A program made the translations under genes and the position numbers. From JBGQOG01 sp052113705 (GTDB taxonomy: Bacteria; Pseudomonadota; Alphaproteobacteria; Rhodobacterales; Rhodobacteraceae), in assembly GCF_052113705.1 (NCBI RefSeq), contig NZ_JBGQOG010000014.1, positions 62,001 to 126,000 of the forward strand: a stretch of DNA of 64,000 bases, given 5' to 3'. Shown piece after piece: positions 1-9,146 of the stretch (the first letter of the stretch is position 1; each line of letters starts with the position of its first letter). The notes beneath the pieces were generated by a model. It was given only the letters and a program-made list of their open reading frames with translations. It had not been told where the DNA came from and did no database searches.

Positions 1-139
1 TCTTGTCCATGATCGTCGAGGACGTCGACATCCCCAACGTGATCGCGTTGAAGATGATAACCCCCATGATGGTGTTTTTCACCACCTCCCTTTCGACAAA
101 CGACTGTGCTTTGCGCCGAAGGCCGGGTTCCAGGGTCAT
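1..139 (-). CDS. Voltage-gated (NaChBac-like) ion channel, N-terminal fragment
   Basis: Only the first 46 codons are present; the gene runs off the left edge. The start chosen is the ATG at 139, because an in-frame stop lies at 161-163. After a basic, amphipathic leader the peptide enters a hydrophobic helix containing FNAITLGMSTS, which resembles the S1 segment of bacterial single-domain sodium channels of the Ion_trans family. Those channels sit in the inner membrane and pass Na+ on depolarisation. The gene follows the T6SS operon on the same strand, 45 bases downstream of the preceding stop, so readthrough is possible. The selectivity filter and voltage sensor lie outside the window, so the family call rests on S1 only. 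Another six-helix channel is possible. Confidence 0.6.
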   Translation of the reverse strand, partial: MTLEPGLRRKAQSFVEREVVKNTIMGVIIFNAITLGMSTSSTIMDK

Positions 140-184
140 GCGCGCCGTATCCAAGTGGTTTTACTCCCATGATGTCAAAAAAGC

Positions 185-1423
185 TCAGGCAACGGCATCA
201 GCCACGTTCTCCACCAGATCCTTGACGGTGGTGATGATGTCCATCAGCCCTTTGCCTTCTTCCATAAGGGTACTCTTGTCGAGTTCGGCAATCTTTTGCA
301 GCGTGGTACGGTCATCAATTTTCAGACCATTGCCCTCCATCACCGCCTGAATCTCGGCCAAGAACGCCTCGCGCTCCGCGAGCTTCTTGTTCAGCAGCGC
401 GCCCTGCCGTTTGAGGTTCATGCATTCCGCGCCGATCTTGACGCCCTCTTTCAGCGTCTTGTTCGCGCGCATCGCCTTCATCAGCTTGTCCGCCGCCGCC
501 CCCAGCGCATCCGCCCGGTGCATGGTCTTGGTCGTGTGCTCGCGGTAGAATTTGCGGGCCTTTTCAATGTCGGCCAGCCCGCTTTTGATCTTTTTCACCG
601 CAAAATCAACGATGCTGCCCAGAATGGCCTTCGGGTCCTTGCCCTTGGTCACTTCCGTCCCCGCCGCCTTGATGGATTTGCCAAGCTTGCTCAGCGCCTC
701 CAGCGGCGCCTTGAAGTCGATCTTGCTGCCGAGGTCATCCAGCCCCTCGCGCGCAAGCGCCTGTTGCAGCGCGCTTTCGCGCAGCTTCAAGAACGCCTTC
801 AGCGCGGCTTCCAGATCCTTGCGCAGCTTGGCCTCATCCTTGAGCTGCTGCTTGACCTCCATCCCCAGCTTGTAAACTTCCATCACGATGGTCTTGTACG
901 AGGTGACCTCGGCCCCGTGGCTGGCCACCAGCACCGCCACCGAAGAGGCGATCTTGATCACCCCGACGGTGACCTTGACCGCCGTCTTGACCCGCGCCTC
1001 TTTCAGCAGCTTGTCCTTCTGGCCCTCTTCCTTCAGCCGTTTCTCCACCGCCTTTTGCGCGGCAGGCTCGGCCGAGGCCAAAGCATTCTTGATGCTCATG
1101 TTCGCGTCGCGCAGCATCTGCTCGGCCAGCGCGAGGTTCTTTTTCGTCGGCTGTTTCATCAGCGCGTCGATTTTCCCGTCGAGGCGGATCGCCTCTTCGG
1201 TGATGATCTTCTCGTAGTCGAGCATCACCTTGTCGGCGGCGCTCTTCAGCCGGTCCATCGCGGTGCTCGGCACCGGCTTCGGCGCGGTGAGCATGCCAGA
1301 AGTGGTGACCGAAATCACCACATCCGCCCGGTATTTCGGGATATCGAGGTATTTCAGCTTCGGCTTGCTGCGGATCAGATCCACAATCGGCAGTGTCGCC
1401 GTGGTGACCGTTGTCTTCGCCAT
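185..1423 (-). CDS. T6SS-linked helical protein of unknown function
   Basis: A 412-residue protein I do not recognise. It is almost entirely predicted helix, rich in Lys, Glu, Ala and Leu, with long heptad-like stretches. One hydrophobic stretch near residues 148-170 (around IASSVAVLVASHGAEV) could be a membrane-inserting hairpin. There is no signal peptide. The ATG has a good ribosome binding site (GGGAG). It is the last gene of the T6SS operon, 124 bases after tssH, so it is probably co-transcribed with the machine. Position and composition would fit a secreted cargo or pore-forming effector, a sheath accessory protein or an immunity/adaptor protein. Nothing in the sequence decides between these. 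No catalytic motif was seen. Confidence 0.75.
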   Translation of the reverse strand: MAKTTVTTATLPIVDLIRSKPKLKYLDIPKYRADVVISVTTSGMLTAPKPVPSTAMDRLKSAADKVMLDYEKIITEEAIRLDGKIDALMKQPTKKNLALAEQMLRDANMSIKNALASAEPAAQKAVEKRLKEEGQKDKLLKEARVKTAVKVTVGVIKIASSVAVLVASHGAEVTSYKTIVMEVYKLGMEVKQQLKDEAKLRKDLEAALKAFLKLRESALQQALAREGLDDLGSKIDFKAPLEALSKLGKSIKAAGTEVTKGKDPKAILGSIVDFAVKKIKSGLADIEKARKFYREHTTKTMHRADALGAAADKLMKAMRANKTLKEGVKIGAECMNLKRQGALLNKKLAEREAFLAEIQAVMEGNGLKIDDRTTLQKIAELDKSTLMEEGKGLMDIITTVKDLVENVADAVA

Positions 1424-1547
1424 AATCGCTACTCCCTGATACGCTGGCCCGCATTGCGGACACCAAAACCATCCCGGTTGCCGGGAAACGCCTCCTTGTC
1501 TTCGCCCGCCACCGCTGTCACGGCCGCGGGCGTCTGATCACTCCGGC

Positions 1548-4265
1548 TCAGCTGCTGAGCGCATAGGTAAAGTTGCCCTCGGCCACATCGACGCCGACGG
1601 CCGTCACCTCCTGCCCCTCCATCAGGCGGCGCAGGAACATGCCCGAGATGTCCGGCAGCATGGTGTTGGTGACAATCGCATCAATCATCCGGCCGCCGCT
1701 TTCCAGCTCCTGACAGCGCTCGACGATCAGATCGACGACGGCATCGGTATAGGTGAAGGGCACGCCATGCGCCTCTTTCACCCGCTTCTTGATGCGGTTC
1801 AGCTGCAGCCGGGTGATGTCGGCGATCATCGAGGGGCTGAGCGGGTAATAGGGAATGGTGACAATCCGCCCCAACAGCGCCGCCGGAAAGACCTTGAGCA
1901 ACGGCTCGCGCAGGGCTTTGGCGATCCCTTCGGGCTCCGGCATCAGGTCGGGGTCGGAACACAGATCCATGATCATCTCCGAGCCGACATTCGAGGTCAG
2001 CAGGATCAGCGTGTTCTTGAAGTCGATCACCCGGCCTTCGCCATCCTCCATCACGCCCTTGTCAAAGACCTGAAAGAAGACCTCATGCACATCGGGGTGC
2101 GCCTTTTCCACCTCATCCAGCAGCACGACCGAATAGGGTTTGCGCCGCACCGCCTCGGTCAGCACCCCGCCCTCGCCATAGCCGACATAGCCCGGCGGCG
2201 CGCCTTTCAGGCTGCTGACCGTATGCGCCTCCTGATATTCCGACATGTTGATGGTGATGACATTCTGCTCGCCGCCATAAAGCACCTCGGCCAGCGCCAG
2301 CGCCGTCTCGGTCTTGCCAACGCCGGAGGTGCCCGCCAGCATGAAAACCCCGATGGGTTTATTGGGGTTATCCAGCCCCGCACGGCTGGTCTGGATGCGC
2401 TTGGCGATCATCTTCATCGCGTGATCCTGACCGATCACCCGCTTGGCCAGATGGTCCTCCAGCGTGAGGACCATTTCCAGCTCATCCTTGACCATGCGGC
2501 CCACCGGGATGCCGGTCCAGTCGCCCACCACGCTTGCCACCGCCTGATGATCGACGATCGGCAGGATCAGCGGCGCGTCGCCTTGAACCGAAATCAGCTC
2601 GGCATTCGCCGCCTTTAGCGCCGCCATCAGCGCGGCCCGCGCCTCGGGCGTCAGCGGGCTGGCCGCCTCACCCGCCACGACGGGCGCGGTGCTGGTCGCA
2701 TCCACCGGCGCCCCGCCCGCGCGCAATTGCGCCCGCAGATCGAGGATCTTTTCGACCACCGCCTTTTCCTGCTCCCAGCGCGCGGTCAGGCCCAGCAGCC
2801 GCTCTTCCTCATGCGCCTTGGCCAGGCCCACTGCTTCGCGCCGGTCGTCCACCTCGTAGCCCGCCGTTTCATCACGGCCGATGATCTCCAGCTCGGTGTT
2901 CAGCGCCTCAATCCGGCGGCGGCAATCATCCACCTCGGCGGGCACCGCATGCTGGCTGACCGCCACTCGCGCGCAGGCGGTATCCAGCAGGCTGACCGAT
3001 TTATCGGGCAATTGCCGCGCCGGGATATAGCGCGCCGAGAGCGTCACCGCCGCCTCGATCCCCTCATCGAGGATCTGCACCCGGTGGTGTTTTTCCAGCA
3101 TCGAGGCGATGCCGCGCATCATCAGGATTGCTTTCGGCACATCCGGCTCTTCGACCTTGATCACCTGAAAGCGGCGGGTCAGCGCCGGGTCTTTCTCGAT
3201 GTATTTCTTATACTCGGCCCAGGTCGTCGCGCCGATGGTGCGCAAAGTGCCGCGCGCCAGCGCCGGTTTCAGCAGATTGGCGGCGTCACCCGTGCCCGCC
3301 GCCCCGCCGGCCCCCACCAAAGTATGCGTCTCATCGACGAACATCACGATGGGCGTCGGGCTGGCCTGCACCTCATCGATCACCTGCCGCAGACGGTTCT
3401 CGAACTCGCCCTTCATGCTGGCGCCCGCCTGCAACAGGCCGACATCCAGCACCAAAAGCCGCACATCCTTCAGCGCGGGCGGCACGTCGCCCCGCGCGAT
3501 GCGCAGCGCAAAACCCTCAACCACCGCGGTCTTGCCCACCCCCGCCTCACCGGTCAGGATCGGGTTGTTCTGCCGCCGCCGCATCAGCACATCCACGATC
3601 TGCCGGATCTCTTCATCGCGGCCGACAATCGGGTCAATCTCGCCCTTGCGGGCCTGTTCGGTCAGATCGGTGCAATATTGCGCCAAAGCCTCGCCCTTGC
3701 CCATCGCGCCGGGCGCCATGGCGCTGCTCGCCTCGCCCGGAGAGCCGCCGCCGCCAACATGGCTGCCGTCCTGCGCGCCAAGATTGTCCTCGGGCGAGCC
3801 ATCAACCACCCGCAGGAAGTTATCCGCCAGATCATCGGCCCCCACCTTGGCCAGTTCGGGCGACATCGTTTGCAGGATGTTGCGCAGCGCCGGGGTTTTC
3901 AGCATGCCCAGCATCAGATAACCGGTGCGCACCTGCGACGAGGAATAGAGCAGCGAGCCCCAGACCCAGCCACGCTCCATCGCATCCATCAGATGGTCCG
4001 AAAGATCCGAGATCGTGCTGGCCCCGCGCGGCAAAGCATCCAGCGCCCGGGTCATTTCACTCGCGATACGGCCGGGGTCGAGTTTGTAATGCTGAATGAT
4101 CCGGTGCAGGTCGCTGTCCTGCAGGTTCAGGATCTGATGCAGCCAATGCACCAGCTCGACATAGGGATTGCCGCGCATTTTGCAAAACACGGCAGCGCTT
4201 TCAACACCTTGATATCCCAGCCTGTTCAACTTGCCAAACAGAGCCACGCGACTGATCTCGGTCAT
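1548..4265 (-). CDS. tssH: T6SS sheath-recycling AAA+ ATPase ClpV/TssH
   Basis: A 905-residue double AAA+ ATPase that disassembles the contracted TssB/TssC sheath in the cytoplasm so its subunits can be reused. The N-terminal Clp-N domain spans about residues 1-150, followed by a Gly/Ser-rich linker near 155-195. Walker A of D1 is GEAGVGKT (about 239-246), with FVDETHTL as its Walker B. D2 has GTSGVGKT near 643-650, and the ClpB-type middle coiled coil lies between. Length matches ClpV. The N-domain begins ISRVALFGKLN, unlike the housekeeping ClpB start. It lies 36 bases after tssG, and with TagJ encoded upstream, recruitment to the sheath may go through TagJ as in class I systems (inference). 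Confidence 0.95.
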   Translation of the reverse strand: MTEISRVALFGKLNRLGYQGVESAAVFCKMRGNPYVELVHWLHQILNLQDSDLHRIIQHYKLDPGRIASEMTRALDALPRGASTISDLSDHLMDAMERGWVWGSLLYSSSQVRTGYLMLGMLKTPALRNILQTMSPELAKVGADDLADNFLRVVDGSPEDNLGAQDGSHVGGGGSPGEASSAMAPGAMGKGEALAQYCTDLTEQARKGEIDPIVGRDEEIRQIVDVLMRRRQNNPILTGEAGVGKTAVVEGFALRIARGDVPPALKDVRLLVLDVGLLQAGASMKGEFENRLRQVIDEVQASPTPIVMFVDETHTLVGAGGAAGTGDAANLLKPALARGTLRTIGATTWAEYKKYIEKDPALTRRFQVIKVEEPDVPKAILMMRGIASMLEKHHRVQILDEGIEAAVTLSARYIPARQLPDKSVSLLDTACARVAVSQHAVPAEVDDCRRRIEALNTELEIIGRDETAGYEVDDRREAVGLAKAHEEERLLGLTARWEQEKAVVEKILDLRAQLRAGGAPVDATSTAPVVAGEAASPLTPEARAALMAALKAANAELISVQGDAPLILPIVDHQAVASVVGDWTGIPVGRMVKDELEMVLTLEDHLAKRVIGQDHAMKMIAKRIQTSRAGLDNPNKPIGVFMLAGTSGVGKTETALALAEVLYGGEQNVITINMSEYQEAHTVSSLKGAPPGYVGYGEGGVLTEAVRRKPYSVVLLDEVEKAHPDVHEVFFQVFDKGVMEDGEGRVIDFKNTLILLTSNVGSEMIMDLCSDPDLMPEPEGIAKALREPLLKVFPAALLGRIVTIPYYPLSPSMIADITRLQLNRIKKRVKEAHGVPFTYTDAVVDLIVERCQELESGGRMIDAIVTNTMLPDISGMFLRRLMEGQEVTAVGVDVAEGNFTYALSS

Positions 4266-4301
4266 CTCTTTCTCACTTCCCTGTTCGGCCCTTTGGGCCG
4301 G

Positions 4302-5363
4302 TTACTGTGCGCCAATCACCGGATAGAGATATAAATCCGCCGCATCCGGCCTTGGCCCATCATTGTCATCCCGCGACCGTATCCAGCTTGTGTGACCAAG
4401 CCGCGTCGCGCCCCCCAACCCTGCGCTTTCCGCCCCCTCGCGCGCGAGGCAGGCGCGCGGCACCGCATCGCCCGCCAACACCAGATTGATGTCCCATTCC
4501 AGCGCATCGCCCACATAACTGCGCACCACCGCCGTCAGCCGCGCCAGCGCGTCACCGCCGGGCAACAGGCGCTGATAATCGGCCATCGAGACCGGGCCGA
4601 TGATCAGCCGGAATTTCGCGGTGCGCGACCAGACCCGGGTGCCGATGCTGGTGCCCTGCCCCAGCCCCGCCGGACGGCCCAGTTGCCAGGTGTCGCCCGG
4701 CTCCAGCTCGAGCCAGGTGCCGACGAATTGCTGCACCCGCACCGGCACTTCCAGAAAAGCCGAGACGATGGCCACCAGCCCCTCGGGCGTGCGGGTGCCC
4801 TGCGCCAATAGCCCGGTGAAATGCCGCCGCGCCAGATCGGGCATCGCATCGCGATCCGCAAAGCCCGCGCCGCGGTAGCCCGCAAAGGCCGCCACCTTTT
4901 GTTCAAACGGATCATCGCCACGGTCGAAACTGGGGGCCGGACGCGCCGAGGACCAGGCACGATAGAGCAGCCCCATCATCCGGTGGGTGATCATGTCGAC
5001 AAAGCCAACAAAGGTGCCGTCGCGGTGGTTGCGCTGCCGGTCGCGGGCAAATTCCGTCAGATGCAGCGGCAGCGGGCCATGCGGGCCAAACAGGCCAAAG
5101 AACCGGTTGGTCAGCCGCCCCGGCGCCGCCTCGGTCGGCGGGGTGAAGCTGCGCAGGGTCGAGGGCGGAAACGCCAGCTCCGGCGCCTGCCCCAACCGCA
5201 CGCGATCCTCGCGCGGGCGGCGCGAGGTTCCCAGGCGCGGTGCCCCGGAATATTCGGCTTCAATGATCCTGAGGGCCTGAAAAACGTGATGTTCTTCAGG
5301 CTTTTCCGCCAAGCGGGCGAACAGGCTCAGATCATCCGGGCGAGGCCCGCCTGTGGTCGCCAT
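4302..5363 (-). CDS. tssG: T6SS baseplate protein TssG
   Basis: A 353-residue TssG (VasB/ImpH) family protein. TssG pairs with two TssF and one TssE copies to form a baseplate wedge around the VgrG hub. The N-terminal region (HHVFQALRIIEAEY, then a Pro-rich arm and GLFGPHGPLPLHLTEF around 90-105) is characteristic of the family. Its start overlaps the end of tssF by 37 bases, so the two are probably translationally coupled, which suits proteins made in fixed ratio. No unusual features were seen apart from the rather acidic C-terminal tail ending in VIGAQ. Confidence 0.93.
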   Translation of the reverse strand: MATTGGPRPDDLSLFARLAEKPEEHHVFQALRIIEAEYSGAPRLGTSRRPREDRVRLGQAPELAFPPSTLRSFTPPTEAAPGRLTNRFFGLFGPHGPLPLHLTEFARDRQRNHRDGTFVGFVDMITHRMMGLLYRAWSSARPAPSFDRGDDPFEQKVAAFAGYRGAGFADRDAMPDLARRHFTGLLAQGTRTPEGLVAIVSAFLEVPVRVQQFVGTWLELEPGDTWQLGRPAGLGQGTSIGTRVWSRTAKFRLIIGPVSMADYQRLLPGGDALARLTAVVRSYVGDALEWDINLVLAGDAVPRACLAREGAESAGLGGATRLGHTSWIRSRDDNDGPRPDAADLYLYPVIGAQ

Positions 5364-7204
5364 CGTGCGATTTCCCCCCGTCGTTCCGTCTTGATGACGG
5401 TTTCGGTAAAACTGTTGATCGTCACATATTTGCGGAAGAACCGCTCCATCACCGCGCCAAGGACGTAGACGCTGGTGCCTTCAAAAAAGCTGTCGTCAAA
5501 GCCGATGGAAATCTCGAGGCCCCGCACGGCGGTCGAGAGGACCTCATCGCTCATCCGCCGCACGATGGGGCGGCTTGAGACCGAGACGATCCCCTCCAGC
5601 TGCTTTTCCGTCACCCGGTTGCCCAGGGGGGCATAAATGCCGATCAGCTCACGCAAGGCCTCGGCGGCATTTCCCTGCCCGGTCTCGGCGATGGAGAGGT
5701 AATTCAGGCTGAGATGGCTGATGAGGCGCCAGGCGGTATCGCCCTGCGCCAGCGTCGAATGTGGTCGCGTCGGCGGCACCGGCGTGCGCACGCCGCTGAC
5801 CGGCCCGCCGGACGTAAGTTGAAACGTGTCCGCATCGCCGATGCTCAGAAGCAGCGGCAGATCGCGGTTGGTGCAGAGCGCCTTGACCGCCAATTGCCCC
5901 AGCCCCGCCGAATAGGGCACCTGCTTGCGGTCCACGAGCGTGAGATAGACCTCGGAGCCGAGATAGGAGGTGCGCACGCCGCGCAACCGCTCTTTCTCGG
6001 TGCGCTGCCGCATCTTGCGGCTGATCGTGTAATAGGCCGGATGATTTTCGCCCGCCGCCGTCAGATCGGTGGCCGAGTAAAACGGGCGGAAGACCACATC
6101 CTCCTCGCCCTCGCCGCTGATCCCCAGCACGCTTTGCAGCTGATAAATCTCGAAATCGAGCCCGGCGGTGCGGGCGGGCACCACATGCTGCTCGGTATCA
6201 CGGGTGGTGATATGCACCCGGTCACAGCGCTTTTCAAACAGGTTCACCGCCGGCACCGCATGCAGCAAAAAGGCCTCGGGCGTGACCGCTGCCGCCAGTT
6301 GCCGCCGCCCGTCGCGCAGCAGGATATAGATATCCACCTCGGCGCCCTTGGCCTTTTTCAAGGCCGGTTGCAGCCCCTGCAACTCCACGAACAGGAACCG
6401 CTCGGGCATCGCGAAATATTCCTGCAGCAGGCGGTAGCCGTCGAAACTTTGGCGCGGGGTGGGCAGCAAGGCCTCTTCGCGCTCAAACCCTTTCGGCACC
6501 ACCGCACCCTGCCGCAAGGACATCACCCAATCGTCGCGCCGGTCGCTGGAGCGTGCGGTCAGCCCCTGGGTCTCGGTGCAGAGAAGCTCATGCAGGGCCC
6601 AGGCATTGCCCGCCTGCCGGTCGAGGTGCAGCACCAGCCGGTCCATCGACAGTTCCGAGATTTTCTCGCCATTGCTGCGGCGCAGGCGCAGCCGGATCCC
6701 GGCCCGCGCCTCGACATCCCGCGCCACGCCAGCGGCCACCAGCTCGCCCCGCCCGTCGATATATTCCGCCTCGACAATTTCCACCGGCCAGAGCGTCACA
6801 TCGGCGGCGGTGCGAAATTCACAAGGCGTCTGTTCCCCCTCGAGCAGGCGGCTGCGCAGCGTGCTTTCGCGCGGGATCAGATAGCCGTCGTTCAGCGCCG
6901 CATTGCTGGCATCGGGGGTAAAGGCCGCGATCATCATCGAGGGCGTCGGCGCGAGGTAATGCGGATAGACGATCTCCAGCAGATTGCTGGTGAAGGTCGG
7001 GAATTGCATCTCCAGTTCCAGCTGCACACGCGCTGCCAGAAAGGCCACCCCCTCCAGAAGCCGCTCGACATAGGGGTCGAGCACCTCGATCCCCTCCATC
7101 CCCAGCCGGGCGGCGATTTTCGGATAGGCCTGCGCAAACTCCGACCCCATGTCGCGCATGAAGGCCAGCTCGCGTTCGTAATGTTGCAAAAGGCGGGTGT
7201 CCAT
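5327..7204 (-). CDS. tssF: T6SS baseplate protein TssF
   Basis: A 625-residue TssF (VasA/ImpG) protein, the main structural component of the T6SS baseplate wedge. The start MDTRLLQHYERELAFMRDMG is typical of TssF, followed by YPKIAARLGM and the ERLLEGVAFLAARVQLELE helix and by YPHYLAPTPSM. Length is within the usual 580-630 range. The gene begins 6 bases after the tssE stop, and its end overlaps tssG. It should be made in a 2:1 ratio to TssG, and the order E-F-G matches the standard cluster. No frameshift or missing segment is visible. Confidence 0.95.
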   Translation of the reverse strand: MDTRLLQHYERELAFMRDMGSEFAQAYPKIAARLGMEGIEVLDPYVERLLEGVAFLAARVQLELEMQFPTFTSNLLEIVYPHYLAPTPSMMIAAFTPDASNAALNDGYLIPRESTLRSRLLEGEQTPCEFRTAADVTLWPVEIVEAEYIDGRGELVAAGVARDVEARAGIRLRLRRSNGEKISELSMDRLVLHLDRQAGNAWALHELLCTETQGLTARSSDRRDDWVMSLRQGAVVPKGFEREEALLPTPRQSFDGYRLLQEYFAMPERFLFVELQGLQPALKKAKGAEVDIYILLRDGRRQLAAAVTPEAFLLHAVPAVNLFEKRCDRVHITTRDTEQHVVPARTAGLDFEIYQLQSVLGISGEGEEDVVFRPFYSATDLTAAGENHPAYYTISRKMRQRTEKERLRGVRTSYLGSEVYLTLVDRKQVPYSAGLGQLAVKALCTNRDLPLLLSIGDADTFQLTSGGPVSGVRTPVPPTRPHSTLAQGDTAWRLISHLSLNYLSIAETGQGNAAEALRELIGIYAPLGNRVTEKQLEGIVSVSSRPIVRRMSDEVLSTAVRGLEISIGFDDSFFEGTSVYVLGAVMERFFRKYVTINSFTETVIKTERRGEIARWRPQAGLARMI

Positions 7205-7210
7205 CGGCGG

Positions 7211-7708
7211 TCAGATCCTCCGCTCGATGTCGAGTTGTCCGGTGGTCACGTCGATCTTGCTGCGCAGATAGAGCTCGAGCGGCATCGGCTGCGCCCACAT
7301 ATCCCCGCGAATATCAAAGGCCACCTGACTGTCGCTGCCCTTGTCCTCGCTGTGCAATTCCACCCGCAGCGAGCCCGGGATGATCCGCGGCTCAAACGCC
7401 AGAATAGCCCGCTCGATCGAGCGCCCGATCAGCTCGGCGCGCAATCCGGTGGCAAATTCCCCCGAGACCTCGCGCACGCCGTAATTCAGCACCGATTTGC
7501 GCACATGCGGGTTCTCATCGGTCTCCAGCAGGCTTTCGATGCTGTTGGTGTTCAACAGCCAGGCCAGATCGCGCTGGATGATTTCCCGCAGCCGGACCAC
7601 ATCAATCACCCGCGACTCGCGGGTTTCCTTCAGATTGCCGGGGTCCGTGTCGGTCAGCCGGTCCAGCAGCGAGGGCTGCAACCGCTCGATCAGCGTGTTA
7701 TTCGCCAT
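7211..7708 (-). CDS. tssE: T6SS baseplate protein TssE (gp25-like)
   Basis: A 165-residue gp25/TssE-like wedge protein that anchors the sheath to the baseplate. The start used is the ATG at 7708 (MANNTLIERLQPSLLDRLTD). An upstream in-frame ATG would add 25 residues lying inside tagJ and lacking family similarity. Motifs include SRVIDVVRLREIIQRDLAWLL and SIERAILAFEPRI, which corresponds to the conserved core ending at the EPR element that contacts the sheath. It overlaps the end of tagJ by 11 bases and is followed by tssF after 6 bases, so translation of tagJ-tssE-tssF-tssG is closely coupled. Confidence 0.93.
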   Translation of the reverse strand: MANNTLIERLQPSLLDRLTDTDPGNLKETRESRVIDVVRLREIIQRDLAWLLNTNSIESLLETDENPHVRKSVLNYGVREVSGEFATGLRAELIGRSIERAILAFEPRIIPGSLRVELHSEDKGSDSQVAFDIRGDMWAQPMPLELYLRSKIDVTTGQLDIERRI

Positions 7709-8528
7709 GCCGCGCCCCGTCCCCCGCACCGGTTCCGGCGGGCGGGTCAAACTCCAGCCTGCGGATGTCCAGCAGCGCCACATCCGCCTGATCGGTGGTC
7801 AACAGGCGCTGGCCAAGGCCGGTAAAGGTCTCATTCCCGGCATCCGCCCAATCCGTCGCGCGGGCGAGCTTTGCCGCCGCACTGCCGGATTTCGGGGTGC
7901 CCGCATAGCGGGTGGGGATCAGCGCCACCACCTCGCCGCCATTGGCCAGCGTCAGCGTCGCCGCCGTCCAGACCGCATCGCGCAGATCGCTGGGCGGGTC
8001 CATCTCAAGCTTTTGGATCTGCGCGAAGGGCAGCCAGAAATAGCGGCCGTTCACCACCACCTCCAGCACCGGCCCCAGCCGCATATCGGCATCGGCAATC
8101 CAGGCGAAAGCGGTGCCATTCACCCGGCCCGAACTGGCGGGCGCCGCCGCAAAGGCACGGGCGCGCAGATCGGCGGCCTCGGCGGTGCTGCCCTGCGCCA
8201 GAAGCTTTTGCGCCTCAATGAGCAAGGCGAGCCATTCGGCAGGTTCGCCAAACACCAGGGGGGCTTTCTCGCCCGCGAAAACCTTCTCGCGGTAGACCTC
8301 GCAGATGATCGCCTCGCGGTAGGTCTTGGCCATCAGCTCGGCGGCAGGGTCCATCTCGGCGCTCAGCTTCAGCTGGGTAATCGCCCGCTTCCAGTCGCCC
8401 AGCACACAGAGCAGCTGAAACAGAAAGATCCGCAGCTTGGCATCCGCCGGTTTGGCCCGGATCTGTGACTGCAAGGCCGCCAGCGTGGCGTCCAGATCGC
8501 CGGATTTCAACAGATCTTCAGCGCTCAT
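7698..8528 (-). CDS. tagJ: T6SS accessory protein TagJ (ImpE)
   Basis: A 276-residue ImpE/TagJ family protein. In class I systems TagJ binds TssB through its helical N-terminal half and helps couple the ClpV ATPase to the sheath. Here the N-terminal 110 residues form TPR-like helices (LRIFLFQLLCVLGDWKRA). The C-terminal part is the ImpE beta domain (NGRYFWLPFAQIQKLEMDPP, then LRDAVWTAATL). Length agrees with the family. It starts 93 bases after hcp, behind a strong hairpin, and overlaps tssE. It probably marks this cluster as a TagJ-containing T6SS subtype. Confidence 0.92.
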   Translation of the reverse strand: MSAEDLLKSGDLDATLAALQSQIRAKPADAKLRIFLFQLLCVLGDWKRAITQLKLSAEMDPAAELMAKTYREAIICEVYREKVFAGEKAPLVFGEPAEWLALLIEAQKLLAQGSTAEAADLRARAFAAAPASSGRVNGTAFAWIADADMRLGPVLEVVVNGRYFWLPFAQIQKLEMDPPSDLRDAVWTAATLTLANGGEVVALIPTRYAGTPKSGSAAAKLARATDWADAGNETFTGLGQRLLTTDQADVALLDIRRLEFDPPAGTGAGDGARHGE

Positions 8529-8583
8529 GGAATCTACCCCAACCGTCGGATTTCAAAGACTTGCCGCACAGGGCAAGCAAAGC

Positions 8584-8612
8584 CGGGCGCCAAAATATCC
8601 CCTTGGCGCCCG
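8584..8612 (-). terminator. Hairpin just after hcp (attenuator or mRNA stabiliser)
   Basis: A perfect 10-bp inverted repeat (CGGGCGCCAA / TTGGCGCCCG) with a 9-base loop begins 9 bases after the hcp stop. There is no clean T-run (GCTTTGC follows), so it is more likely a partial terminator or 3' end protector than a full stop. It would let hcp be expressed above the downstream baseplate genes. Confidence 0.6.
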
Positions 8613-8621
8613 ATCTCAGCG

Positions 8622-9146
8622 TCAGACCGAGAGCGACGCCGTGTTCTTGACGCGGCTCCAGCGGGTGACTTTCGGGGTGCCCATTTTGCCGGTTTTGTCC
8701 TGCGCGAAATAGGAGATTTCGATCGCCCCGAACTGGAACACGACCGTCTCATTGCAGACGTCATCGCCATCCGAGCCCGACCAGTTGATGTCCTGCACCA
8801 TGACCATGCGGAATTCGAACTTCATGAAGGTGGCACCGGATTTATCCCCGGCGCCGCCCGAGCGGCGCAATTCGATAAACATGTCGTCGAAATGCTGGCC
8901 GGTGACCAAGGCCTGGAACAGCCCGGTCGAGGCGGTGTCGGTCTTTTTGGTGACGGTGAATTCTTTGAACGTCGCCTTGCCCGCGCCGCCGCCGCCGGTG
9001 ATCGAGCCAATGTTGATCACGTTCTGCGCGCCCAGCTCGAACGAGAGAATCTCGCAGGCCTTGAGCTTGGCCATATCGTCATCCTGGGTCTCGCCCGGAA
9101 TGCTGGATGCGTGGGATTTCGAATAGAGGAATGCGTCAAACGACAT
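8622..9146 (-). CDS. hcp: T6SS tube protein Hcp
   Basis: A 174-residue Hcp that stacks as hexameric rings to form the inner tube expelled by sheath contraction. The start is the ATG at 9146 (MSFDAFLYSKS), with GGAG seven bases upstream. An upstream in-frame ATG at 9227 would add 27 residues lacking similarity and is not used. Recognisable elements are AFLYSKSHASSIPGET, the long extended-loop/beta region FKEFTVTKKTDTAS, and the C-terminal beta strands with ISYFAQDKTGK. The gene is flanked by hairpins (9195-9215 and 8584-8612), which would fit high expression of this abundant secreted subunit. No C-terminal effector domain is attached. Confidence 0.95.
   Translation of the reverse strand: MSFDAFLYSKSHASSIPGETQDDDMAKLKACEILSFELGAQNVINIGSITGGGGAGKATFKEFTVTKKTDTASTGLFQALVTGQHFDDMFIELRRSGGAGDKSGATFMKFEFRMVMVQDINWSGSDGDDVCNETVVFQFGAIEISYFAQDKTGKMGTPKVTRWSRVKNTASLSV

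Noticed and set aside
2727..7825. Long plus-strand open frames opposite tssH, tssF and tssE
   Set aside because: They are shadows of T6SS genes; amino-acid composition is unnatural and no start context supports them.
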